From: RUG12783 sp946409545
GTDB taxonomy: Bacteria; Bacillota_I; Bacilli_A; RF39; UBA660
Assembly: GCA_946409545.1 (NCBI GenBank)
Contig: CAMJWT010000025.1
Coordinates: 1 to 23,119, forward strand
Direction of reading: 5' to 3'
Length of the DNA: 23,119 nt
Shown here: one piece after another, positions 1 through 6,560 of the stretch
Position numbering within the stretch: the first letter of the stretch is position 1
Layout of the letters: every line of letters begins with the position of its first letter
Notes under the pieces: model-generated
Told to the model about the DNA's origin: nothing
Seen by the model: only the letters and a program-made list of their open reading frames with translations
Database searches by the model: none
Translations under genes and position numbers: made by a program

Positions 1-263
1 TGTTGCATCATAGCATTTTCTTGAGGAACATCATTGTATACTTGTTGTTCCATTGGAATGTTTCCTTGTGTCATAGGATTTTGTTCAGTATAAGGAACAT
101 TTTGATTTACAACCATATTTTGTTCAGGTACAGTATTCATATCACTATTTGGTGTGGTTAATGAATTAATTAAATCATTGTTTTGAACACTGTTATTAAC
201 CTCATTATTGGTTGTTAATGAATTTATTAAATTGTTAATTTCTTGTTCTCTTGAATCATTCAT
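1..263 (-). CDS. Asn/Gln-rich protein, N-terminal part (runs off left edge)
   Basis: A reading frame on the minus strand opens with ATG at 263-261 and stays open to the window edge, giving 87 complete codons. A GAGG ribosome binding site lies about 9 bases upstream, and an extended -10 box (TGCTATAAT) sits at 295-287. The visible protein is low in complexity and rich in Asn, Gln, Pro and Met. It carries a short internal duplication: LINSLTT at residues 12-18 recurs at 31-37, an offset of 19 residues, and the DNA copies at 214-239 and 157-182 are also similar. No signal peptide, membrane segment or recognisable domain appears in this part, so it is probably a disordered N-terminal region of a longer protein. 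Its function cannot be told from here. Reality as a gene rests on the promoter, the ribosome binding site and the open frame. Confidence 0.7.
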   Translation of the reverse strand, partial: MNDSREQEINNLINSLTTNNEVNNSVQNNDLINSLTTPNSDMNTVPEQNMVVNQNVPYTEQNPMTQGNIPMEQQVYNDVPQENAMMQ

Positions 264-286
264 ATAAATCCTCATTTTCCGTCTAA

Positions 287-295
287 ATTATAGCA
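287..295 (-). promoter_or_regulatory. extended -10 promoter for the Asn/Gln-rich gene
   Basis: Read on the minus strand, TGC followed by TATAAT (295-287) is a perfect extended -10 box. It lies one base after the T-run of the yigZ terminator. No good -35 box is visible, as expected when an extended -10 compensates. The predicted start of transcription leaves a leader of roughly 17 bases before the ATG at 263. Confidence 0.6.
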
Positions 296-296
296 T

Positions 297-323
297 AAAA
301 AAAGAAAGCTTGGCTATCTTTCT
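297..323 (-). terminator. intrinsic terminator of yigZ
   Basis: On the minus strand AGAAAG (308-303 as seen on plus) pairs with CTTTCT (plus 318-323), with a 9-base loop, and is followed by seven T residues (plus 303-297). The stem is short. The yigZ stop codon (plus 314-316) lies in the loop, so the terminator overlaps the end of the gene. Confidence 0.55.
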
Positions 324-883
324 ATTTTAATTTCTTTTATGTTTACAATATTATATTTACTTTCTAATATGCTTTTTATATCTTTATCACATTTAATAGT
401 ATAAATAACATTATTTAAATATTCCTTAGTATAATTATCTTTTATTAAATATTCTAAATCTTTTTGTTCATTATAATTAACTTCTATTTTTATTTCATAT
501 CCGTCAATTAATTCTCGTAAAGTTGAATTGTTTATTGCTTCAAGTGTTGCTTTTCGATAAGCTCTAACTAGTCCTCCTGCTCCTAATTTAATCCCTCCAA
601 AGTATCTTGTTACAACACATAATATATAATTTAGATCTTTATTTTGTAATATTTCCATAATAGGTACTCCTGCAGTACCTCCTGGTTCTCCATCATCACT
701 AGATTTTTTATTATTATCAATGATATAAGCATAACAATAATGTGTTGCATCTTTATATTTGTTTTTTATTTTATTAAGTTCATTTGTTACTTCATCTTTA
801 TTGTAAACTTTTATTAAATCTGTAAAGAAAAGGGATTTATTAACTTCTAGTTTATTACTTATGTTTTCTTTTATTACTTTCAT
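314..883 (-). CDS. yigZ: YigZ/IMPACT family protein
   Basis: This is a 189-residue cytoplasmic protein of the YigZ (YvyE, IMPACT/UPF0029) family. The diagnostic block runs over residues 47-110: YCYAY, then SSDDGEPGGTAG, then VTRYFGGIKLGAGGLVRAY. The C-terminal 55 residues or so fit the DUF1949 (ferredoxin-like) domain. Bacterial members are usually slightly longer, about 200-215 residues. Family members are implicated in translation-related or general stress regulation, but the biochemical role in bacteria is unsettled. The start at 883 is supported by a GGTGAG ribosome binding site five bases or so upstream. It is divergent from the lipid kinase gene, with a shared intergenic promoter region, and its terminator overlaps its stop codon. 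Confidence 0.92.
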   Translation of the reverse strand: MKVIKENISNKLEVNKSLFFTDLIKVYNKDEVTNELNKIKNKYKDATHYCYAYIIDNNKKSSDDGEPGGTAGVPIMEILQNKDLNYILCVVTRYFGGIKLGAGGLVRAYRKATLEAINNSTLRELIDGYEIKIEVNYNEQKDLEYLIKDNYTKEYLNNVIYTIKCDKDIKSILESKYNIVNIKEIKIER

Positions 884-897
884 AACTCACCAATGTA

Positions 898-926
898 ATT
901 ATATAATATTATACCTTAATTGTCAT
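898..926 (-). promoter_or_regulatory. yigZ: candidate promoter for yigZ
   Basis: On the minus strand a -35 box ATGACA (plus 921-926) and a -10 box TATAAT (plus 898-903) are separated by 17 bases. Transcription would start near 891, leaving only about 8 leader bases, which just include the GGTGAG ribosome binding site. A second TATAAT lies at plus 908-913 but has no matching -35. This -35 overlaps the -35 of the divergent plus-strand promoter. Confidence 0.4.
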
Positions 927-947
927 ACTTTCTTTTAAATATATAGA
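920..947 (+). promoter_or_regulatory. candidate promoter for the lipid kinase/plsC unit
   Basis: TTGTCA (920-925) and TATAGA (942-947) are separated by 16 bases, with a predicted start near 954 and a leader of about 24 bases. Both boxes are imperfect. The -35 box overlaps the one assigned to the divergent yigZ promoter. Confidence 0.4.
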
Positions 948-977
948 AAAAATGATAAAATTAAAAAAGGTGGTGTT

Positions 978-1856
978 ATGAAACATATATTTTTAATTAA
1001 TCGTTTTAGCCTAAAACATCGAACTGATAAAATGGTTGAGGCTTTAAAAAGAGTTTGTAAAAGAAGAAAACTTGATTTTGAAATTGAAATTAATAATGAT
1101 ATTTATTCTACAGAAGATATTATTAATAAGTACAAAAATGCTAAACATATTATTTATGCGATTGGTGGAGATGGTATTCTAAATCGTGTTATGAATGCCA
1201 TTTTAAAAACAAAGAATACTTTCTCATATATTCCATATGGGTCTGGTAATGACTTTGATCGTAGTGCGCAAGAATTATTTCATGATGGTATTAATGAAGT
1301 TGATTTAATTAAAATTAATAATATGTATTGTATGAATGTTGTATGTTTTGGTATTGATGCTGAGATTGCCAATAAAGGTACAGAATCAAATAGTACGGTT
1401 GTTCCAAGAGAGGATAAATATATTGCAGCAATTATTTCACATTTTATTCACTTTAAACCATTTGAATTTAAAATTAAATCTGGTATGGATAAAGAAGAAG
1501 GATTATATTCTACAATAACAGTATGTAATGGAAGATATTATGGAGCTGGTTTCCATCCAAATCCTCATGGATCTTTAGATGATGGACTTATGGACGCTAT
1601 TGTTGTTGATAAGATGTCTAAACTTCAATTAATTAATTACATTTTAAAACTAAAAAAAGGTAAACATGAAAGCATGTTAAAAGTTAAAAATGTTAAAACT
1701 AGCAAAATGGTTATTGAATCACCAGTACCAATAACAGCTAATATTGATGGTGAAGAATTAACTGATACAAGATTTGAACTTAAAATTGAAAAGAAAGCCT
1801 TAAAAGTATATTATGACAAAGATTTAATTGATGAAATATTAAAGGAAGTTAAATAA
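978..1856 (+). CDS. diacylglycerol kinase family lipid kinase (YegS/DagK/BmrU type)
   Basis: This 292-residue soluble protein belongs to the DAGK_cat lipid kinase family. The nucleotide-binding signature is IGGDGILN with GGDG at residues 63-66 (the usual GGDGT reads GGDGI here), followed by the GSGNDF motif at 88-93. The C-terminal half is a beta-sandwich that includes DDGLMDAIVV and ITANIDGEE, both typical of the family. Such kinases phosphorylate diacylglycerol (or a related lipid) to phosphatidic acid at the inner membrane face, and the length is normal. An AAGGTGG ribosome binding site precedes the ATG. The stop codon overlaps the start of plsC by one base (TAATG), so the two are translationally coupled. 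The exact lipid substrate cannot be told. Confidence 0.9.
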   Translation: MKHIFLINRFSLKHRTDKMVEALKRVCKRRKLDFEIEINNDIYSTEDIINKYKNAKHIIYAIGGDGILNRVMNAILKTKNTFSYIPYGSGNDFDRSAQELFHDGINEVDLIKINNMYCMNVVCFGIDAEIANKGTESNSTVVPREDKYIAAIISHFIHFKPFEFKIKSGMDKEEGLYSTITVCNGRYYGAGFHPNPHGSLDDGLMDAIVVDKMSKLQLINYILKLKKGKHESMLKVKNVKTSKMVIESPVPITANIDGEELTDTRFELKIEKKALKVYYDKDLIDEILKEVK

Positions 1857-2422
1857 TGTTATATGATATTTTAAAACCTTTAATATGGTTAATAACAAAG
1901 GTTTATATTCATCCAACTATTATTGGTAAAGAGAATATTCCAAAAGAAGGAAAAGTAATTCTTGCTGGTAATCATGTTCATTTACTTGACCCTGGGCCCT
2001 TAATTATTTCTTCTAAAAGAAAAATTCATTTTCTTGCTAAAGCTTCTTTATTCAAATTACCTCAAGGTATTATTTTCCGTCATTGTAGTTTAATTAAAGT
2101 TAATCGTGATGGTCATGATAAAAAAGCTTTAGATGAAGCCATTAAATGTTTAAAAGAAGAAAAAATAGTAGGAATCTTCCCAGAAGGTACTAGAGAACGT
2201 GGTAGGGGATTAATGGAATTTAAATATGGAGCTGTTAAAATGGCTAATGAAACTAATAGTCCTATTATTCCTTTCGCTATTATTGGGAAATTTAATCCTT
2301 TTAAGAAAACAATCTTTGTCTTTGATAAACCATTTATAGTATCTGGTAACATTGAAAAAGATAATAAAAATTTAAGAAATAGAGTAAGCAAATTATTAAA
2401 GACATATAAAGTGTCATCTTAA
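1856..2422 (+). CDS. plsC: 1-acyl-sn-glycerol-3-phosphate acyltransferase (PlsC)
   Basis: This 188-residue membrane-associated acyltransferase should add the second acyl chain to lysophosphatidic acid to make phosphatidic acid. The catalytic HX4D motif is at H40-D45 (NHVHLLD), and the substrate-binding FPEGTR motif is at 108-113. A hydrophobic N-terminal segment probably tethers it to the membrane. The length is at the short end of the family, as in many Firmicutes. It starts inside the stop codon of the upstream lipid kinase, with an AAGGAAG ribosome binding site inside that gene. The pair makes the same product by two routes: kinase from diacylglycerol, acyltransferase from lysophosphatidate. 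The last codons lie within the 5' arm of a long terminator hairpin. Confidence 0.92.
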   Translation: MLYDILKPLIWLITKVYIHPTIIGKENIPKEGKVILAGNHVHLLDPGPLIISSKRKIHFLAKASLFKLPQGIIFRHCSLIKVNRDGHDKKALDEAIKCLKEEKIVGIFPEGTRERGRGLMEFKYGAVKMANETNSPIIPFAIIGKFNPFKKTIFVFDKPFIVSGNIEKDNKNLRNRVSKLLKTYKVSS

Positions 2423-2441
2423 TTTACTAACTCTTTTTTTT
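2381..2441 (+). terminator. long imperfect terminator overlapping the end of plsC
   Basis: Two 15-base arms, 2381-2395 and 2420-2434, pair at 13 of 15 positions (mismatches at 2386/2429 and 2389/2426) and are followed directly by a run of eight T (2434-2441). The loop holds a small inner hairpin, GACA (2401-2404) with TGTC (2412-2415). The 5' arm lies inside plsC, and the stop codon is at the base of the 3' arm. The stem is AT-rich, so strength is uncertain. Confidence 0.5.
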
Positions 2442-2442
2442 A

Positions 2443-2451
2443 TGTTACATT
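2443..2451 (+). promoter_or_regulatory. extended -10 promoter for the GH13 gene
   Basis: TGT followed by TACATT (2443-2451) sits one base after the T-run of the plsC terminator, the same arrangement as at other unit boundaries in this window. A TATAAT at 2452-2457 is a competing -10 but would place the start within the ribosome binding site. No clear -35 box is seen. Confidence 0.4.
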
Positions 2452-2468
2452 TATAATAGGTGAGAAGA

Positions 2469-4331
2469 ATGGAAGAATTAAATAATATAAAATTCTCTAT
2501 AAAAGAAATAAAGAGTGATGATCGTGGTTGTAAATATAATGTTACAATCAAAGTTCCTATGTCTATCGGTTTTATCGAAAGAATGAAATTTATTGCAGAA
2601 AATGATATAGCTCGTCATGCGTTTCAATTACATCATGTTGTAAATAAAGATAATTATGTTTATTTTAATGGTGATTTTTATTTGGAAACGAGTGCCCTAT
2701 ATCATTTTTATTTTTCTTTTGAAGCCAATCATAAATTTATCTATTATAAGAAAAAGAATAGAAATGAATATAATTCGGTATCAAGAAGTGATATGTGGAA
2801 ATTAAGTGTTAATTATAAAACACCAGATTGGGCTAAAAATGCTATCATGTATCATTGCTTTGTTGATCGTGTTAATCGAAAAATAAAAAAGAAAATAATT
2901 CTTCCTAATCGACATCTATATCCATCATTTAATAGTGAACTAAAAGCAGGACCTGATGAAAATGGTATTTGGAATAATGACTTTTATGGTGGTGACTTAT
3001 TAGGTATAGTTGATATGCTAGATTATATTTCATCTTTAGGTGTTAGTATTATTTATTTATCACCAGTTGTAAGAAGTCAATCTAATCATCGTTATGATAC
3101 AGGAGATTATTTAGAAGTAGATCCTTACGCAGGTACTAATGATGATTTAAAAAAACTATGTGATGAAGCTCATAAAAGAGGTATGAAAGTTATACTTGAT
3201 GCTGTTTTTAATCATACTGGTAATGATAGTAAATATTTTAATGAATTTAATAACTATGATAGTGTAGGAGCTTATCAAAGTAAAGAGTCCCCTTATTATA
3301 ATTTTTATCGTAAACATGAAACACCTGATAAAACTTATTTTGATTATTGGTGGGGGATGAAGAATTTACCAGTTTGTGATGGGGAATCCGTTGATTGGCA
3401 AAATTATATCTATGGTGTTGGTGGTGTTATTGATAAATGGTTTAGTTTAGGTATTGATGGACTTCGTCTTGATGTTGCTGATGAATTAAGTGATCGTTTT
3501 ATTGAAGGTATAAGAATTGCTGTTAAAAGAAATAAACCTGATGGTTTTATTCTAGGTGAAGTATGGAAAGATCCTACAAAAATGAATCGTGGTTACATAA
3601 CAAGTGGCAAAGGAATGGATTCTGTTATGAACTATGAATTAATTGATGCATTGATTCGTTATTTTAAATATAGTGATGTTACAAAACTTAATTGGAAACT
3701 TAATGAGATCTTACGTGATTATCCTGATGAAACTATTAAAACATTAATGAACTTTACTTCAACTCATGATATTAGTAGAATTATTAATATTTTTGCATCT
3801 AATGAATTTAATTATTATGGAGAATGGGCATGGAATTTAATAAATGATGACTTAGCTTTTTGTAAAAATTATAAAATTAGTAAAAAAGATTATCAACAAG
3901 CTAAAAATATATATAAAGCTTATGTTTTCTTTTTAACATTCTTTCCAGGTATTTTATCCATTTTCTATGGAGATGAATTGGGTCTTCAAGGTATGGGTAA
4001 CCTATATAATCGTCAACCATTTCCTATTGGAAAAGAAGTTGATTTTGATTTAATAAACTTTTTTCGAGAGATTGGTAAAATTAGAAAAGCTGAACCATTT
4101 TTAGGTATGGCTGATACAAATATTTATGATGTTAATGATAAATATGTAATGTTTGAAAGAGTAGATGATGACCATAATATTTTAGTAACTGTTAATCGAA
4201 CAAATGAAGAAATTAAAACCCCAATACCATCTTTTTATCAAAATAGTGAAGTATCATATAACCTTTATGGAGATAATGATGAAGTTATTCATCCATATGG
4301 TGGTTTGGTTTTAAGGAAAATAAAAAAGTGA
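2469..4331 (+). CDS. GH13 alpha-glucanase (neopullulanase/cyclomaltodextrinase-like)
   Basis: This intracellular glycoside hydrolase of family 13 probably cleaves maltodextrins, cyclodextrins or pullulan. I start it at ATG 2469 (620 residues), not at GTG 2460, because the AGGTGAG ribosome binding site (2458-2464) overlaps the GTG and is correctly spaced for the ATG. An N-terminal beta-sandwich of about 120 residues resembles CBM34. The (beta/alpha)8 domain shows region I DAVFNH (from D244), region II GLRLDVADE with nucleophile D335, region III GEVW with acid/base E364, and region IV STHD with D434, so the catalytic triad is complete. SNHRYDTGDYLEVDP fits the GH13_20 subgroup. A small C-terminal beta domain follows. 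There is no signal peptide, so it would act on imported sugars. No transporter or regulator is adjacent. The stop is TGA. Confidence 0.92.
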   Translation: MEELNNIKFSIKEIKSDDRGCKYNVTIKVPMSIGFIERMKFIAENDIARHAFQLHHVVNKDNYVYFNGDFYLETSALYHFYFSFEANHKFIYYKKKNRNEYNSVSRSDMWKLSVNYKTPDWAKNAIMYHCFVDRVNRKIKKKIILPNRHLYPSFNSELKAGPDENGIWNNDFYGGDLLGIVDMLDYISSLGVSIIYLSPVVRSQSNHRYDTGDYLEVDPYAGTNDDLKKLCDEAHKRGMKVILDAVFNHTGNDSKYFNEFNNYDSVGAYQSKESPYYNFYRKHETPDKTYFDYWWGMKNLPVCDGESVDWQNYIYGVGGVIDKWFSLGIDGLRLDVADELSDRFIEGIRIAVKRNKPDGFILGEVWKDPTKMNRGYITSGKGMDSVMNYELIDALIRYFKYSDVTKLNWKLNEILRDYPDETIKTLMNFTSTHDISRIINIFASNEFNYYGEWAWNLINDDLAFCKNYKISKKDYQQAKNIYKAYVFFLTFFPGILSIFYGDELGLQGMGNLYNRQPFPIGKEVDFDLINFFREIGKIRKAEPFLGMADTNIYDVNDKYVMFERVDDDHNILVTVNRTNEEIKTPIPSFYQNSEVSYNLYGDNDEVIHPYGGLVLRKIKK

Positions 4332-4350
4332 TATTTTACAGTTAATTACA

Positions 4351-4378
4351 TTGTAATACGATATTTTTGTGCTATAAT
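4351..4378 (+). promoter_or_regulatory. promoter of the thioredoxin-like gene
   Basis: TTGTAA (4351-4356), a 16-base spacer and a perfect extended -10 (TGC TATAAT, 4370-4378) precede the gene. A run of five T (4364-4368) lies just before the TG. The predicted leader is about 16 bases and contains the AGAAAGGAA ribosome binding site. Confidence 0.65.
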
Positions 4379-4400
4379 CTTAATAGAAAGGAAATAGAAA

Positions 4401-5099
4401 ATGAAGAAAACATTGTTAATATTAGTAATGGCTTTATGCTTAGTATTACCATTAACAGCAAAGGCAGAAGTTAAAACACTTAACTTAAAGGAAGCTCTAA
4501 AAGAAGAAGAAATTGAACTTGATAAAGCATTTGATAATTATAAAGAAAATGATGATCAAGCTGTAATTTATTTATTCCGTGGAAATGGATGTGCTTATTG
4601 TCGTGCTTTTCTAACTTTCTTAAATAGTATTGTTGGAGATTATGGAAAGTATTTCAAAGTAGTATCTTATGAAGTTTGGTACAATGAAGACAATGCTAAA
4701 CTTATGCAACAAGTTGGTGATTACTTAGGTCAACCTGCTGAAGGTGTTCCTTATATTGTAATTGGTGATAAGGTATTCGGTGGATATTCAAGTAGTTGGG
4801 ATGAAGAAATCAAATCAACAATCAAAGCATTATATGAAACTAAAAAAGGTGATCGTTATGATGTAATGGTTGAAATGGTTGAAAATCCAAAAGATGAAAA
4901 TGGTAATATTGTTAAATCAGGTGCTTCAACAACAGCTATTGTATTATGTACTGTACTTGCTACAATCGCTGGTATTGGTGTAACTGTTGCCTTTACTAAT
5001 TATAAGATTTCATCACTTGAAGATAAGATTGAACTATTAGCAGAAAATAGAAGAAAATCTTCTGATCGTGAAGAAAAAAAAGAAAGTAAAAGAAAATAA
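4401..5099 (+). CDS. membrane-tethered extracellular thioredoxin-like protein
   Basis: This is a 232-residue exported protein with a thioredoxin/glutaredoxin-like fold. Residues 1-22 form a signal peptide ending in TAKA. The CXXC redox site is CAYC at 64-67, and the cis-proline loop is GVPYIVIGD with P117. Residues 175-197 are a single membrane segment, followed by a short coiled-coil-like stretch (SSLEDKIELLAENRR) and a highly charged Lys/Glu/Arg tail. The predicted topology places the redox domain outside and the charged tail in the cytoplasm. It may act as a disulfide oxidase, reductase or chaperone for exported proteins. No DsbD/CcdA-type partner lies nearby, so the electron source is unknown. 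It is a single-gene unit with its own promoter and a very strong terminator overlapping its stop codon. Confidence 0.82.
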   Translation: MKKTLLILVMALCLVLPLTAKAEVKTLNLKEALKEEEIELDKAFDNYKENDDQAVIYLFRGNGCAYCRAFLTFLNSIVGDYGKYFKVVSYEVWYNEDNAKLMQQVGDYLGQPAEGVPYIVIGDKVFGGYSSSWDEEIKSTIKALYETKKGDRYDVMVEMVENPKDENGNIVKSGASTTAIVLCTVLATIAGIGVTVAFTNYKISSLEDKIELLAENRRKSSDREEKKESKRK

Positions 5100-5125
5100 A
5101 TATGTTGCTTGCAACATATTTTTTT
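5098..5125 (+). terminator. strong intrinsic terminator of the thioredoxin-like gene
   Basis: A perfect 11-base inverted repeat (5098-5108 with 5111-5121, only two bases between the arms, so 10 or fewer pairs form in practice) is followed by a T-run at 5119-5125. The first two bases of the stem belong to the TAA stop codon, and the last T is the first base of the next extended -10 box. Confidence 0.85.
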
Positions 5126-5133
5126 GATATAAA
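5125..5133 (+). promoter_or_regulatory. extended -10 promoter for the metallophosphoesterase
   Basis: TGA followed by TATAAA (5125-5133) directly abuts the upstream terminator T-run. The GGAGG ribosome binding site at 5140-5144 and the ATG at 5150 follow, giving a leader of only about 10 bases. No separate -35 box is recognisable. Confidence 0.5.
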
Positions 5134-5149
5134 ATTATTGGAGGAAACT

Positions 5150-6256
5150 ATGATTTATTTAGCAATATTTTTACTTTTTATTTTATTAATTCTTTTAGTA
5201 TCATATCCTATTAAATGTTTTTTAAAGTTTTCTTTTTTAGATAAATTAACTAAAAATAAATATTTAAAATTATTAATATGTTGTATACCAATAATAATAG
5301 TTTTACTAATATTTGGTTTTATTAATTCAATTATTGTTTTATTACATTTATCAATCTTTTTATTTCTTGTTTTATTAATATTGCTTTTATATCAAAAAAT
5401 AACTAAAAAAGATTTAAAAAAGAAAAAATATTTTAAGAGATTAAATATTATTGATATTCGAAATATTGTTGCAGTTATTATAACAATTATTTATTTAGGA
5501 ATAGGTATGTATTTAGATTTTCATGTTTTTGAAACTAAATATACTTTATATACTAATAAAGATATTAATGATTTCCGTATTATTCAGATTGCAGACTCAC
5601 ATGTTGGAACAACTTTTGATGGAAATGGATTTTATAAATACATTGAAAAGATAAGTAAGATTGATATGGATATCTTTGTTATTACAGGTGACTTTGTTGA
5701 TGATGATACAACACTTATTGATATGAAAAAAAGTTGTGAAGCTTTTAAATTATTAAAGCCTAAAAAAGGTATTTATTATGTCTTTGGAAATCATGATCGA
5801 GGTTATTACAATAATCGTGATTTTAATGAAGAAGATTTAATTCGTGAACTTGAAAAGAATGGTGTTAAAGTTTTACGAGATGAAGTTGTTGAACTAGATA
5901 ATATCTATATAATTGGAAGAGAAGATAAATCAAGAACCACAAGAAAAAAAATTCAAGAACTCACAAAAGATTTAGATAAAAATAAATATATGATTGTTCT
6001 TAATCATCAACCAAATGATTATGAAAACGAAAGTAAGGAAGAAGTTGATTTAGTATTATCAGGTCATTCTCATGGAGGTCAAATGTGGCCTATAGGACCT
6101 CTTAGTGTAATAGTTGGTTCTAATGATGAATATTATGGACATAATCATATTGATAAAACGGATTTTATTGTTACATCAGGTATATCAAATTGGGCTTTAT
6201 ATTTTAAAACAGGAGCAAAATCCGAATATGTTATTATTGATATAAAGAAAAAATAG
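5150..6256 (+). CDS. membrane-anchored metallophosphoesterase (YkuE/YaeI-like)
   Basis: This 368-residue protein of the calcineurin-like phosphoesterase superfamily has the full dinuclear-metal motif set: DSH (D149, H151), GD (D181), GNHD (213-216), NHQP (285-288) and SGHSHGG (H306, H308). The N-terminal 125 residues are very hydrophobic and form about four membrane segments, so the catalytic domain is held at the membrane, probably facing outward. The frame remains open upstream to an ATG at 5102, but that codon lies inside the terminator hairpin of the previous gene. ATG 5150 has a GGAGG site five bases upstream and is the real start. Related proteins include YkuE and YaeI/LpxG-type enzymes, and the substrate (nucleotide, phospholipid or cell-wall phosphodiester) is not determined. 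Confidence 0.88.
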   Translation: MIYLAIFLLFILLILLVSYPIKCFLKFSFLDKLTKNKYLKLLICCIPIIIVLLIFGFINSIIVLLHLSIFLFLVLLILLLYQKITKKDLKKKKYFKRLNIIDIRNIVAVIITIIYLGIGMYLDFHVFETKYTLYTNKDINDFRIIQIADSHVGTTFDGNGFYKYIEKISKIDMDIFVITGDFVDDDTTLIDMKKSCEAFKLLKPKKGIYYVFGNHDRGYYNNRDFNEEDLIRELEKNGVKVLRDEVVELDNIYIIGREDKSRTTRKKIQELTKDLDKNKYMIVLNHQPNDYENESKEEVDLVLSGHSHGGQMWPIGPLSVIVGSNDEYYGHNHIDKTDFIVTSGISNWALYFKTGAKSEYVIIDIKKK

Positions 6257-6265
6257 TTTTATAAT
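6237..6265 (+). promoter_or_regulatory. near-consensus sigma-A promoter inside the end of the phosphoesterase gene
   Basis: TTGATA (6237-6242), exactly 17 bases, then TATAAT (6260-6265): the best -35/-10 pair in the window. The -35 and spacer lie in the last codons of the phosphoesterase gene. It would drive the GlsB-type gene and the lipoprotein with a leader of about 15 bases. Confidence 0.75.
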
Positions 6266-6286
6266 GAAGATAAAGGAGATGATTTT

Positions 6287-6547
6287 ATGTTATTCGTTAT
6301 GCCAAATTTAACAGACTTATTAATAACTCTTGGAATTGGAGCTGTTGCTGGTTGGGGCGCAAGTTTTATTATGAATTCTAAAGGAGGATTAATAAGAAAT
6401 ATTATTGTAGGTATTATCGGTGGATTCGTAGGACGTTTTGTTCTAGGATTATTTGGAATTGGAGCATCTAATATTATTGGAACGATTCTTGTTTCAATGG
6501 TAGGTGCATGCATTTTTGTATGGTTAGTAAAAAAATTAATTAAATAA
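6287..6547 (+). CDS. GlsB/YeaQ/YmgE family small membrane protein
   Basis: This 86-residue integral membrane protein has three glycine-rich hydrophobic segments typical of the transglycosylase-associated (GlsB/YeaQ/YmgE) family: GIGAVAGWGASFIM, then GLIRNIIVGIIGGFVGRFVL, then IIGTILVSMVGACIFVWLV. Homologues are general stress or envelope-associated proteins (GlsB in Enterococcus), and the molecular function is unknown despite the family name. An AAAGGAGATG ribosome binding site precedes the ATG at good spacing. An internal ATG at 6299 has no better site. It is driven by a near-consensus promoter embedded in the preceding gene and lies 13 bases before the lipoprotein gene, with which it probably forms a unit. 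Confidence 0.88.
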   Translation: MLFVMPNLTDLLITLGIGAVAGWGASFIMNSKGGLIRNIIVGIIGGFVGRFVLGLFGIGASNIIGTILVSMVGACIFVWLVKKLIK

Positions 6548-6560
6548 AAGGGAGATTTAA

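Noticed and set aside
884..977. Riboswitch or leader RNA in the divergent region
   Set aside because: The leaders are about 8 and 24 bases and the region is A/T-rich with no conserved structure, so it is too short for a riboswitch.
1336..1518. Plus-strand 60-codon frame within the lipid kinase gene
   Set aside because: An alternative frame of a confident gene, with no start signal of its own.
2113..2391. Minus-strand 92-codon frame opposite plsC
   Set aside because: Antisense to a confident PlsC gene, with no supporting start signal.
2460..2468. GTG start of the GH13 gene at 2460
   Set aside because: The GTG is part of the AGGTGAG ribosome binding site for ATG 2469.
4345..4368. Terminator after the GH13 gene (ATTAC/GTAAT hairpin, then ATATTTTT)
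   Set aside because: The stem is only five A/T-rich pairs and six bases from a short T-run, so it is too weak to call, although a unit boundary is likely there.
5102..5149. Longer N-terminus of the metallophosphoesterase starting at ATG 5102
   Set aside because: That ATG lies inside the terminator stem of the previous gene and has no ribosome binding site; ATG 5150 has GGAGG at the right distance.
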